Positions 25,091 through 32,771 of a DNA stretch of 64,000 nt are shown here, in pieces; the first letter of the stretch is position 1; each line of letters begins with the position of its first letter. The DNA lies in the NCBI GenBank assembly GCA_964646625.1, contig CAZYHC010000009.1, forward strand, positions 62,001 to 126,000, given 5' to 3'. A program made the position numbers and the translations under genes. Source of the stretch: DAOULT01 sp964646625. Its GTDB lineage: Bacteria > Chloroflexota > Anaerolineae > CAZYHC01. A model generated the notes under the pieces. The model saw only the letters and a program-made list of their open reading frames with translations, did no database searches and was not told the DNA's origin.

Positions 25091-26152
25091 ATGGCGGGAA
25101 AAGAGCGCATGACTTCCAAAGAAAGAGTGCTGAGAACTTACCATTTTGAAAAGCCGGACCGCGTCCCCATTGACTTCTGCGCCTGCGAGGAGGTTTACCA
25201 GCGTATGCAGGACCACTTCGGCACAGATCAACTGGGGATGCTGGAAAAGATCCACGTAGATTTCCGCTGGGCGCGTCCGGCCTGGATTGGGCCGGCCCTG
25301 GTCAGCGAGGAGGGGATTCCTACCGATTATTTCGGCATCCCCCGCGCGGGAGTGGGCGATTTCGGTTATCCTCTCCAGCGTCCTCTGGCCCACCTGGAAT
25401 CGGAAAAGGACCTGGAAGCCCACCCCTGGCCCACGGCCGAGATGTGGGATTACGAGGTCTTCGCCGAAGAGTGCGAACGTTTTGAACAGTATGCCGTCTA
25501 TGGCGGAGGGTGGGCCTGGTTCTTCGAGGCTGCGGCAGAACTGGTGGGCATGGAAAAGTTCTTCGTGATGCTGTACGACGACCCGGCTCTGGCCTATAAA
25601 TTGATAACGCGCGTCGCCGATTTCTTTTACGATATTTCAAAGCGCATGTACGAGAAGGCCGGCGATAAGGTGGACATCTTTTTCATGGGAGACGACTACG
25701 GCACGCAGAGCGGCCCGCTCATCAGCCTGAAGATGTGGCGCAAATTCATCAAGCCCCACCTCGCGCGTCTCTACGACCTGGCTAAAGAGTACGACCTGCT
25801 CATCATGCAGCATTCCTGCGGGAGCGTGGTCGAGTTCCTGCCCGATATGATGGAACTGGGGCTGAACATCATCGAGCCGGTGCAGGTGCGCGCCTACGGC
25901 ATGGACCCCAAAGAACTGGTGAATAAGTTCGGCGGCAAATTGTGCTTCCACGGTTCGATGGATACCCAGCAGACCCTCCCCTTCGGCACGCCAGAGGATG
26001 TGCGCCAGGAGGTTCTGGACCGGATTGCAACCTTCCGCGAGGTGGGCGGGTTCACCATCTCCCCTACCCAACACCTGTTGCCGGAGATCCCGCTGGAAAA
26101 CATCCTCACCATGTACGAGACGGCTTACCAGTACGGCTGGCTGGAGGAGTAG
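25091..26152 (+). CDS. Uroporphyrinogen-decarboxylase-family protein, probable corrinoid methyltransferase, second copy
   Basis: 353 residues, a divergent homologue of the protein at 14577. TSKERVLRTYHFEKPDRVPID opens the barrel; IMQHSCGSV near 238 gives His-x-Cys, and GKLCFHGSMDTQ near 280 has a Cys where MtaA/CmuA-type enzymes place the third zinc ligand, so this copy has a more complete metal site than the first. The start has GAAGGAG upstream. It leads an operon with a carbohydrate-binding protein and permeases. A methyl-donating substrate imported by that transporter is an inference. Confidence 0.8.
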   Translation: MAGKERMTSKERVLRTYHFEKPDRVPIDFCACEEVYQRMQDHFGTDQLGMLEKIHVDFRWARPAWIGPALVSEEGIPTDYFGIPRAGVGDFGYPLQRPLAHLESEKDLEAHPWPTAEMWDYEVFAEECERFEQYAVYGGGWAWFFEAAAELVGMEKFFVMLYDDPALAYKLITRVADFFYDISKRMYEKAGDKVDIFFMGDDYGTQSGPLISLKMWRKFIKPHLARLYDLAKEYDLLIMQHSCGSVVEFLPDMMELGLNIIEPVQVRAYGMDPKELVNKFGGKLCFHGSMDTQQTLPFGTPEDVRQEVLDRIATFREVGGFTISPTQHLLPEIPLENILTMYETAYQYGWLEE

Positions 26153-26229
26153 CAGAGGTGCCAGGCCCCTGGAGGAGAGGAGGTGATGGCTAGCGAGGTA
26201 GCAGAAGGGATATAGGCGATGTAAAACGA

Positions 26230-26258
26230 TTGGGCCTTTGGAGTAGGCCAACTTTTTT
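26230..26258 (+). terminator. Terminator-like hairpin between UroD-family gene and binding-protein gene
   Basis: TTGGGCCT (26230-26237) pairs with AGGCCAA (26245-26251 region) with one bulged G, followed by CTTTTTT. It could attenuate transcription or mark the start of a separate unit. Confidence 0.6.
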
Positions 26259-26282
26259 AAAGCTATATGAAGGAGGAAAAAG

Positions 26283-27605
26283 ATGTTACGCAAAGTCAGC
26301 GTATTTCTATTAGTAGCGCTGTTGCTCTCCATCCCAATGGGGGGAGCGGGGGCCAGCGGCCCGGCGCAGGACAAGCCCTTCGAGGGCGTGGTCCTCAACG
26401 CCTATTTCATCGGCGGCGGCGCATACGAGAAGCTCTACACCAAAATCCCCGAGTTTGAAGAGGCCACCGGGGCCACAGTGAACGTTGCCGCCAAGCTCAG
26501 CCACTTCGAGCTTAACAAGCGCGTCGCCCAGGAGTTCGCCACCGGCGGCGACATTGACGTGATCAGCACCCACACCACCTTCGCCCCCGGCCAGAAGGCA
26601 TTCCTGCTCCCTCTCAACGACTACTGCACGGAGGAAGATTTGGCCGACTTCCAGCCTTCCACCCTCGAAGCCAGCACGGTGGGCGGGGACTTGATCATGC
26701 TCCCCCGCCACACCGACGTGCGCATCATGTACTACCGCACCGACCTCTTTGAGGACCCCGACGAGCAGGCCGCCTTCCAGGAAAAGTACGGCTACGAGCT
26801 TCACCCTCCGACCACCTGGGAAGAGATGCTGGACGTGGCCGAATTCTTCACCCGCCCGCCGGGGCTTTACGGCTTCGTCTTCACTGGCGGGGAAGAGCCG
26901 CTGGTGGGCACTTTCTACGAGCTTACCATGTCGGCTGGTGGCAACTTCTTCGATGAGGAAGGGAACGTTATCTTTAATGAGGAGCCGGGCCAGAAGGCTC
27001 TGCAACTCCTGGTTGACCTCTATTACAACAAGAAGACCACCCCGGAAGGCGTGCCCAACTACCGCTGGGACGAGGTAGCCCAAGCCTTCCGCAATGGGCA
27101 GATTGCCTTCCACTTCGACTGGCCGGGCTGGTACGGCCTGACCAAAGACCCCGAAGAGTCGAAGGTGGCCGATAAGTTCGGGTTGGCCCCCTACCCGGTT
27201 GGGCCGGCCGGGTACGCCAAAATCTGGGGCGCGAGCCACGGGTTCGCCGTGGCTAAAGCGACCAAGAACCCGGAGGCCGCCGCCGAACTGGTCAAGTTCC
27301 TGACGAGCGCGGACAACCTGTACTTTGAGGCCGTGGAGGGCGGCTTCCTGCCCACCAGCGTCTCCGCCTTCGCCAAAATTATAGAAGATGCCGCAGGGAC
27401 GGGCGACCCGCTGGACCTGAGGCGCCTGGAGCTTCTGGAAGAGGAACTGGCCGGGTTCGTCCCCCCGCCCAAGATCGCTGAGTACCAGGAAGTGGTCAGC
27501 GCCATGTGGCCCGAGCTTCAGAAGTCCCTGGTGGAGGGCCGCGACGTTAAAGAAACGCTGGACATCACCGCCGAGAAGGTGCAAAAGATCGTCTCGCCTG
27601 AGTAA
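26283..27605 (+). CDS. Extracellular carbohydrate-binding protein of the second CUT1 importer
   Basis: 440 residues. Residues 1-24 form a Sec signal peptide ending GGAGASG; no lipobox Cys. The mature region has the family-1 layout: FEEATGATVNVAAKL near 59, DVISTHTTF near 88, and YYRTDLF near 150. Starts 5 bases after AAGGAGGAA. Partner of the permeases at 28381-30150, from which it is separated by a toxin-antitoxin pair. Confidence 0.9.
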   Translation: MLRKVSVFLLVALLLSIPMGGAGASGPAQDKPFEGVVLNAYFIGGGAYEKLYTKIPEFEEATGATVNVAAKLSHFELNKRVAQEFATGGDIDVISTHTTFAPGQKAFLLPLNDYCTEEDLADFQPSTLEASTVGGDLIMLPRHTDVRIMYYRTDLFEDPDEQAAFQEKYGYELHPPTTWEEMLDVAEFFTRPPGLYGFVFTGGEEPLVGTFYELTMSAGGNFFDEEGNVIFNEEPGQKALQLLVDLYYNKKTTPEGVPNYRWDEVAQAFRNGQIAFHFDWPGWYGLTKDPEESKVADKFGLAPYPVGPAGYAKIWGASHGFAVAKATKNPEAAAELVKFLTSADNLYFEAVEGGFLPTSVSAFAKIIEDAAGTGDPLDLRRLELLEEELAGFVPPPKIAEYQEVVSAMWPELQKSLVEGRDVKETLDITAEKVQKIVSPE

Positions 27606-27631
27606 AAATAGTAGGGTTTGAGAAGCCAAAA

Positions 27632-27668
27632 GGGGGGACGGTTTCGCCGTGAGGGGACCGTCCCTCCC
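27632..27668 (+). terminator. GC-rich hairpin after the binding-protein gene
   Basis: GGGGGGACGGT (27632-27642) pairs with ACCGTCCCTCC (27657-27667), 11 positions with one G-U. No U-tract. Same position relative to its gene as the hairpin at 14499. Confidence 0.5.
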
Positions 27669-27703
27669 ATGAGCCTCTTCTTGGTATATAATAAGGGTGG
27701 TCA

Positions 27704-28051
27704 ATGAGGGACGAACACCCAGGTGAGCTTGGATTAGATGTGGAGGCTTTGCGCCGTCAAGTTGCCGATGGCAATTTTGCGCTCAGACCCCATGCTATGC
27801 AACACGCCGTTAAAGAAGGCTTTGGCAAGGAGGATGTAGCTCAAGTTATCTTAAATGGCGTGGTTGTTGAAACATATCCAGAACGCAAGCGGTGCCTATT
27901 ATATACTGATGTGATAATTGAAGGAGTCAAAATGCCTCTACACGTTGTCTGTGAACACCGCTTGCCGGGCGAGCCGGTAAATGTGGTAACAGCCTACGTG
28001 CCATCCAGGGAAGAGTGGATAACTCCTACTTTGAGAAAGATCAGGAAATGA
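27704..28051 (+). CDS. DUF4258-domain protein, probable RelE-fold toxin
   Basis: 115 residues. FALRPHAMQHAVKEGFGKEDV (residues about 26-46) followed by YPERKRCLLY and PLHVVCEH ... VTAYVP is the DUF4258 pattern, a small RelE/HigB-like fold. Overlaps the zinc-finger partner by ATGA, the usual toxin-first layout of MqsRA-like pairs. A TATAAT at 27687 is just upstream without a clear -35 box. Inserted between the binding protein and permeases of an importer. Confidence 0.75.
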   Translation: MRDEHPGELGLDVEALRRQVADGNFALRPHAMQHAVKEGFGKEDVAQVILNGVVVETYPERKRCLLYTDVIIEGVKMPLHVVCEHRLPGEPVNVVTAYVPSREEWITPTLRKIRK

Positions 28052-28347
28052 AAGGATTAATTACTGTTTGTTCTAAATGTGGGCATAAAACAGAGCTTCG
28101 TGAAATCAGCATCGAGTTTGAGCGGAAGGGGGTGCGCGCTGTTATGTCTGGCATTCCGGCTATGGTATGCCCTCACTGTGGCGAAGAGTATGTGCCAGCC
28201 GATATTGCTGGCGACGTTATTGAAACTGTGACCCGGACTATTGACGAAACCGAAGGGATGCTTAAGAGGACAGAGACACATCGCCAGGAGTTGGTTCCGG
28301 AGAACCAAAGCGCCTCCAAAGAACGCCTTAAACTGGCGCTGGACTAG
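28048..28347 (+). CDS. YgiT-type zinc-finger antitoxin (MqsA N-domain-like)
   Basis: 99 residues. Two Cys-x-x-Cys pairs (CSKCGHK near 8 and CPHCGEEYVPADIA near 49) bind one zinc; the tail is charged and helical and lacks an evident HTH. The ATG at 28048 is fixed by the ATGA overlap with the toxin. Predicted to neutralise the DUF4258 partner. Confidence 0.78.
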   Translation: MKGLITVCSKCGHKTELREISIEFERKGVRAVMSGIPAMVCPHCGEEYVPADIAGDVIETVTRTIDETEGMLKRTETHRQELVPENQSASKERLKLALD

Positions 28348-28380
28348 CCGGATATAATACAACTAGGAGCGAGAGCCACA

Positions 28381-29292
28381 ATGATTGCTTCCAATGTTCG
28401 TCCGCGGCCCCAAGTCCCCTTCTTGGAGCGTTATTTCCCCTTCGTGCTGATTTTGCCCAGCGTGGTGGGGACGCTCATCCTGATCATTTTCCCCCTGCTC
28501 TATTCCCTATATATCAGCTTCACCTCGTTCCACCTGCTCAAGCCTGGCAGCAACCTCTGGGTGGGGCTGAGAAATTACGGGGAAATCTTCCAGAACCCTA
28601 CTTTCTGGACGGCCCTGAAGAATTCCATCCTCTTCACCTTTGTGGTGGTGAATTCAGAACTTATCCTGGGCCTGGTCATCGCCCTATTGCTCAGCCGGGC
28701 CATCGGCGGGCAGGGCCTGTTGCGCGCCCTGTTCATGGTGCCCATGATGCTCCCGCCGGTGCTGGTGGGGCTGCAATTCCGCTGGTTTTTCAACGACCAG
28801 TTCGGCCTGCTCAACAACATCCTGCTCACGCTGGGGGTCATGAACCGCCCCATCGGGTGGCTGGTGAGGCCGCACCTGGCCATGCCCTCGGTGATGGTGG
28901 CCGACATATGGCAGAACACCCCGTTCATGGTCATCGTCATTTTGGCCGGGCTGCTTTCTTTGCCCCTCGAGCCTTTCGAAGCGGCCACGGTGGACGGGGC
29001 CAACGCCTGGCAGCGGTTTCGCTACCTGACGTTGCCCATGCTCCAGCCGCTCATCCTGATCGCCCTGACCATTCGCTCCCTGGATGCCGGGCGGCGGGCC
29101 TTCGACCTCATCCTGCTCATGACCGGCGGCGGTCCGGCCAACATTACCGAGGTGCTGGGCACTTACACCTTCCGCCGGGCCATCATTGACTCGCAATTCG
29201 CCTACGGCGCGGCCCTCTCGTATATTGACATGCTCATCGCCATAGCTTTCGCCATCTATCTTTCCCGCCAGCTTTTCAAGGCCAGGGGGTGA
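28381..29292 (+). CDS. Carbohydrate ABC importer permease, MalF/UgpA type
   Basis: 303 residues, six predicted helices, EAA loop EAATVDGANAWQRFRYLTLP near 200. Starts 11 bases after AGGAG. Followed 3 bases later by its MalG-type partner. As with the first CUT1 importer, no ATPase gene is adjacent. Confidence 0.93.
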   Translation: MIASNVRPRPQVPFLERYFPFVLILPSVVGTLILIIFPLLYSLYISFTSFHLLKPGSNLWVGLRNYGEIFQNPTFWTALKNSILFTFVVVNSELILGLVIALLLSRAIGGQGLLRALFMVPMMLPPVLVGLQFRWFFNDQFGLLNNILLTLGVMNRPIGWLVRPHLAMPSVMVADIWQNTPFMVIVILAGLLSLPLEPFEAATVDGANAWQRFRYLTLPMLQPLILIALTIRSLDAGRRAFDLILLMTGGGPANITEVLGTYTFRRAIIDSQFAYGAALSYIDMLIAIAFAIYLSRQLFKARG

Positions 29293-29295
29293 GCG

Positions 29296-30150
29296 ATGGG
29301 CTATAGGCAGAGGGAGCAAATGGTTACGGCACTGTGCACCATCGCCGTGATAATCATCCTCGTCATTTTCATCGTGCCTACCTTCTGGATGGTGCAGACT
29401 TCGTTTCGAGTGGGCAAGGAGATTAATTCCTTCCCGCCGGTGTGGTGGCCGCAGCAACTCACTTTAAGCTCCTACACCAAGCTCTTCGGCGGGAGCCATG
29501 AGGAATCCACCATCGCTTTCGGGGATTATTTCCGCAACTCCATGGTAGCCACGGTGGTCAGTTGCGCCGTGGCCTTGACTTTGGGGACCATGGCAGGTTA
29601 CGCTTTCGCCCGCCATGAATTCAAGGGGAAACGCCAGCTCTTCCTGGGCATTATCCTGATGCGGGCCATCCCCGGCCTGGCTTTGGGGATGCCCCTGCTG
29701 GTGATGTTCAAGTGGGTAGGGCTGGTGAACAACATCTGGGGATTGATTTTGGTCTACACTATGGTCAACGCCCCTTTCATCACCTGGCTGATGGAAGGCT
29801 TCTTCAAGGACATCCCGCACGACCTGGCCGAGGCAGCCCTGATAGACGGCTGTTCCCGCTTACAGGCGCTCCTGAAAGTTGATTTGCCTTTAGCCGCGCC
29901 GGGGGTGGCAGCCAGCACCATCTTCGCCTTCCTGCTGAGCTGGAACGAGTTCGCCATCGCGTTGATTCTGACCCGTACCCCGGCCTCGCGCACCCTGCCG
30001 GTGGGGCTGTTCGATTTTATGGGGGAATTTTTCATCGATTGGGGAGGGATGAGCGCGGCAGGGACGATTATCCTCATCCCTGTGGTGATTCTCACCTTCC
30101 TGGTGCAGCGGTGGATTGCACGCGGGCTGACCTTCGGGGCTTTGAAATAA
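29296..30150 (+). CDS. Carbohydrate ABC importer permease, MalG/UgpE type
   Basis: 284 residues, six predicted helices, EAA loop EAALIDGCSRLQALLKVDLP near 179. C-terminus RWIARGLTFGALK is the family ending. Last gene of the operon that starts at 25091; a 31-base gap separates it from the convergent DUF2442 gene. Confidence 0.93.
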   Translation: MGYRQREQMVTALCTIAVIIILVIFIVPTFWMVQTSFRVGKEINSFPPVWWPQQLTLSSYTKLFGGSHEESTIAFGDYFRNSMVATVVSCAVALTLGTMAGYAFARHEFKGKRQLFLGIILMRAIPGLALGMPLLVMFKWVGLVNNIWGLILVYTMVNAPFITWLMEGFFKDIPHDLAEAALIDGCSRLQALLKVDLPLAAPGVAASTIFAFLLSWNEFAIALILTRTPASRTLPVGLFDFMGEFFIDWGGMSAAGTIILIPVVILTFLVQRWIARGLTFGALK

Positions 30151-30181
30151 TCATTCGCAACCTTGCTATGCAATGCTGAAT

Positions 30182-30469
30182 TTAGGTAGACTGCCAGTCC
30201 GCACCAGCCATCAGGTTAGCGATTGATATATCTTCGTCAAGCTCGGGCCAATGCAAACTGATGCCTCCTCCAGCAATTTCATATTTCTCCCGTTGTTCAG
30301 GCTTTGCTTCGTGCAACAACGGAAACCATATTATTGGCACACTGATAATGCGTCCGTCTATCAGGTGAACCTGTAACATATCATTATCAAATTGCACCGA
30401 TTTTGCCAGTGCGGTGGTGGGTACATAAGCCCGTCGAATTTTTGGTTTCGTTTTAACCGAAGTGTTCAT
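30182..30469 (-). CDS. DUF2442 protein, antitoxin-like partner
   Basis: 95 residues. AYVPTTALAKSVQFDNDMLQ then LIDGRIISVPIIWFPLLHEAKPEQREKYE is the DUF2442 domain, which commonly pairs with DUF4160 in a toxin-antitoxin-like unit. It overlaps the end of the upstream DUF4160 remnant by 17 bases. Domain appears complete here, although its partner is not. Confidence 0.8.
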   Translation of the reverse strand: MNTSVKTKPKIRRAYVPTTALAKSVQFDNDMLQVHLIDGRIISVPIIWFPLLHEAKPEQREKYEIAGGGISLHWPELDEDISIANLMAGADWQST

Positions 30470-30566
30470 TCCACGCCTCTATCAACTGGGTTTGATGTTG
30501 TCTGATGATTGTTTCGTTGCTGAAGAAGTAGAAGCGGTAACGACCCACACGAAGTATAGTTGGCAT
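30453..30566 (-). pseudogene. DUF4160 gene with internal deletion
   Basis: 37 codons from ATG at 30566. The start MPTILRVGRYRFYFFSNE and the end QTQLIEAWNEHFG are both typical of DUF4160, but the roughly 40-residue middle with the conserved Pro-His-His strand is missing. The reading frame is preserved across the junction. AAGGTTAAGGA lies upstream. Probably a non-functional toxin-like protein. Confidence 0.65.
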
Positions 30567-30749
30567 GGGTTCCTTAACCTTTGGATGAAGCCCGTGAACA
30601 CAAGACTCCATTGCTAGCCCGCAGCGTAAGGGCATTGGCTGCAACCTGTATTAGGTAGGCTTTTGCAACGAGCAGGCTAACTCGTTTGTTAGCTTTGGCT
30701 GGAGTTATGTCTGGATTTCGGTTTTGGCTACCTGCATTCTCCAAACCGT

Positions 30750-31382
30750 TTATCCTAAAAGTTCTTTGACCAGATCGACGGCGCTGGCCGCATCCGGGGC
30801 ATAGCCATCGGCCCCAATCTCCCGGGCGTAGCGTTCGGTTACGGGCGCCCCGCCGACGATGACTTTGATCTGGTCGCGCAAGCCCGCTTCCTGGACGGCT
30901 TCGATGGTCTTTTGCATGGCGGGCATGGTGGTGGTCAATAGAGCGGACATGCCCACCAGTTGGGGCTTATGCTCCTTGACGGCCTGGACGAAGGCGTCGG
31001 GTTGAACGTCCGTGCCCATGTCCACCACGGCCAGGCCCGCCCCTTCCATCATCATGCTCACCAGGTTCTTGCCGATGTCGTGGAGGTCGCCCTGGACGGT
31101 GCCCAGCACTATCGTGCCCAGGGGTTCCAGGTCGCTCTCCGTGAGCAGGGGTTTGAGCACGTCCATGCCGGCGTGCATGGCGCGGGCGGCGATGAGCACT
31201 TCGGGCACGTAGAATTCATTGGCTTTGAAGCGTCGTCCCACCTCCGCCATGCCCACGATGAGAGCCTGCTGGATGATGGTCTGGGGGCCTGTGCCTGCGG
31301 CCAGAGCCTCTTGGGTGAGCTTTTTCACCTCTGGGGCATTGCCTGTGATAAGCGCCTCCGTTATCTTGTTTAAATCGGCCAT
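30750..31382 (-). CDS. Corrinoid (cobalamin-binding) protein of a methyltransferase system
   Basis: 210 residues, MtbC/MtaC-like. Residues about 1-85 are the helical cap domain; then the B12 domain with the Asp-x-His-x-x-Gly motif GDLHDIGKN (D99, H101, G104) whose His replaces the lower cobalt ligand, and VVDMGTDVQPDAFV, SALLTTTM and VGGAPVT. It carries a methyl group on cobalt between two methyltransferases, probably the UroD-family proteins at 14577 and 25091. It has its own consensus promoter, separate from the MFS gene upstream. Confidence 0.92.
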   Translation of the reverse strand: MADLNKITEALITGNAPEVKKLTQEALAAGTGPQTIIQQALIVGMAEVGRRFKANEFYVPEVLIAARAMHAGMDVLKPLLTESDLEPLGTIVLGTVQGDLHDIGKNLVSMMMEGAGLAVVDMGTDVQPDAFVQAVKEHKPQLVGMSALLTTTMPAMQKTIEAVQEAGLRDQIKVIVGGAPVTERYAREIGADGYAPDAASAVDLVKELLG

Positions 31383-31430
31383 GAGAACCTCCTCCTTCAG
31401 AGTTGATTTAAAAGCAGAAAGACGAAAGGG

Positions 31431-31459
31431 ATTATAATTTGTAGCTCCCGTTTTGTCAA
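31431..31459 (-). promoter_or_regulatory. Consensus promoter of the corrinoid-protein gene
   Basis: On the minus strand TTGACA (31459-31454), 17 bases, TATAAT (31436-31431), about 50 bases before the ATG. A perfect vegetative promoter. Confidence 0.85.
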
Positions 31460-31474
31460 GTTTGAGTGAGGTGT

Positions 31475-32734
31475 TCAGATGTCGGCTTGCGCCTGGCTCT
31501 CCCGCTCCAGGCGGCGCTGAGCGCGCTTGTCTGGCAGCAGCGGGATGAAGAACAGGCCCAACAGGGGGACGATCGCGCTGGCGGTGAAGGCCAGGCGCAG
31601 CCCGAAAAGATCGCCCAACGCCCCCAGCGCCACCACCGCCCCCGAGCGGATGATAAAGTTCAGGGACATGTAAACGCCGTTAGCCATCGCCCGGTTCTCA
31701 GGAACGCTCTCCTGCACCAGGGCCATGGTGACCGGGCCGACGGACAGCAAAGTAAAACCCAGCGCCAGCAAGACGGGAAACTGAACCCAGCCCTGAACCG
31801 CCATAAATACGAACATGAAGAGCGGCGTGCTCAGCATGGAGATAAAGAGAACCACCCGGCGGCCCAGCCGGTCGCTCATCGAGCCGCCCACCAATGCGCC
31901 CACCATCCCCGCCACTTCCAACACTGAGAGGGAGACGCCAGCAAGCCAGAGATCAGCGCCTTCTTCGCTCATGAAGGTGGGCAGATAGATGGTCAGGGCC
32001 GCCGACATGAAAGAGCGGGCGGCCGTAATGCCCACCAGCGGGGCAATAAGCGGCCCCATTTTCCGCAACGCCTGCCGCCAGGGGACGGCTTGATGGGCGT
32101 TGGGCGGCCGGCCCGGCACGTCTCTGAGCCGTATGTAGAGGAGGGCTGAGATCAACAGGCCGGCGATCATCAGCCAGGGCGTGCCCTCCAGGCCCAGGAG
32201 CTTGACGGTGCTGACGACCACGATCGGCCCCAGGACGCGGCCCAACTCGCCGCCGACCATCCAAAGGCCCATGCCCCGGCCCAGACTCCGCCCCGACAGG
32301 TTGCCGGCTATCACCGGCACCACGGCGTGAAACCCGGCTGAACTGACGCCGGTCGCCATCAGGAACAGGGCCAGCACAGCGTAGCTCGGCGCCACCCCCA
32401 GCAAGCTCATCATCACAGCAGTTACTACGGGCCCCAGGATGACAAAGTAGCGCAGGTTAACGCGGTCGCCCAGGTGGCCGAAGAAAGGCTGTAAGAGCGA
32501 TGGCCCCTGCATGAAAACGGTCAGCAGCCCGGCCTCGGTCTTGGATAAAGACAGATTCTCGATGAAGACGGGCAGGAGTGGGGCCAGGAAAGCGGCGTAG
32601 GTATCGTGCACCGCGTGCCCGGCGGCCACAGTGAGCACGCGGCTCGTTTGGAATCGTCCAGTTTCGGCGGCCTGAGCCGCAGACATAGCCTGGACTTTCG
32701 AGGTGCTGTTAATGTGTTCGCTCATAGTGGGCAT
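31475..32734 (-). CDS. Major facilitator superfamily transporter
   Basis: 419 residues with about 12 hydrophobic helices after a 20-residue polar N-terminus. FGHLGDRVNLRYFV between helices 2 and 3 is the MFS loop motif, and GSMSDRLGRRVVL repeats it in the second half. It resembles fosmidomycin-resistance/sugar efflux-type members, but the substrate is not decidable. Start is ATG 32734 (GAGAGG 5 bases upstream); ATG 32725 is also possible. Confidence 0.88.
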   Translation of the reverse strand: MPTMSEHINSTSKVQAMSAAQAAETGRFQTSRVLTVAAGHAVHDTYAAFLAPLLPVFIENLSLSKTEAGLLTVFMQGPSLLQPFFGHLGDRVNLRYFVILGPVVTAVMMSLLGVAPSYAVLALFLMATGVSSAGFHAVVPVIAGNLSGRSLGRGMGLWMVGGELGRVLGPIVVVSTVKLLGLEGTPWLMIAGLLISALLYIRLRDVPGRPPNAHQAVPWRQALRKMGPLIAPLVGITAARSFMSAALTIYLPTFMSEEGADLWLAGVSLSVLEVAGMVGALVGGSMSDRLGRRVVLFISMLSTPLFMFVFMAVQGWVQFPVLLALGFTLLSVGPVTMALVQESVPENRAMANGVYMSLNFIIRSGAVVALGALGDLFGLRLAFTASAIVPLLGLFFIPLLPDKRAQRRLERESQAQADI

Positions 32735-32771
32735 GATGACCTCTCGTGTAGTGGTCTGACGGGCTCCGATT

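Noticed and set aside
26310..27704. 464-codon open frame on the minus strand opposite the second binding protein
   Set aside because: Same reason: the plus-strand gene has a signal peptide and domain motifs, the antisense frame does not.
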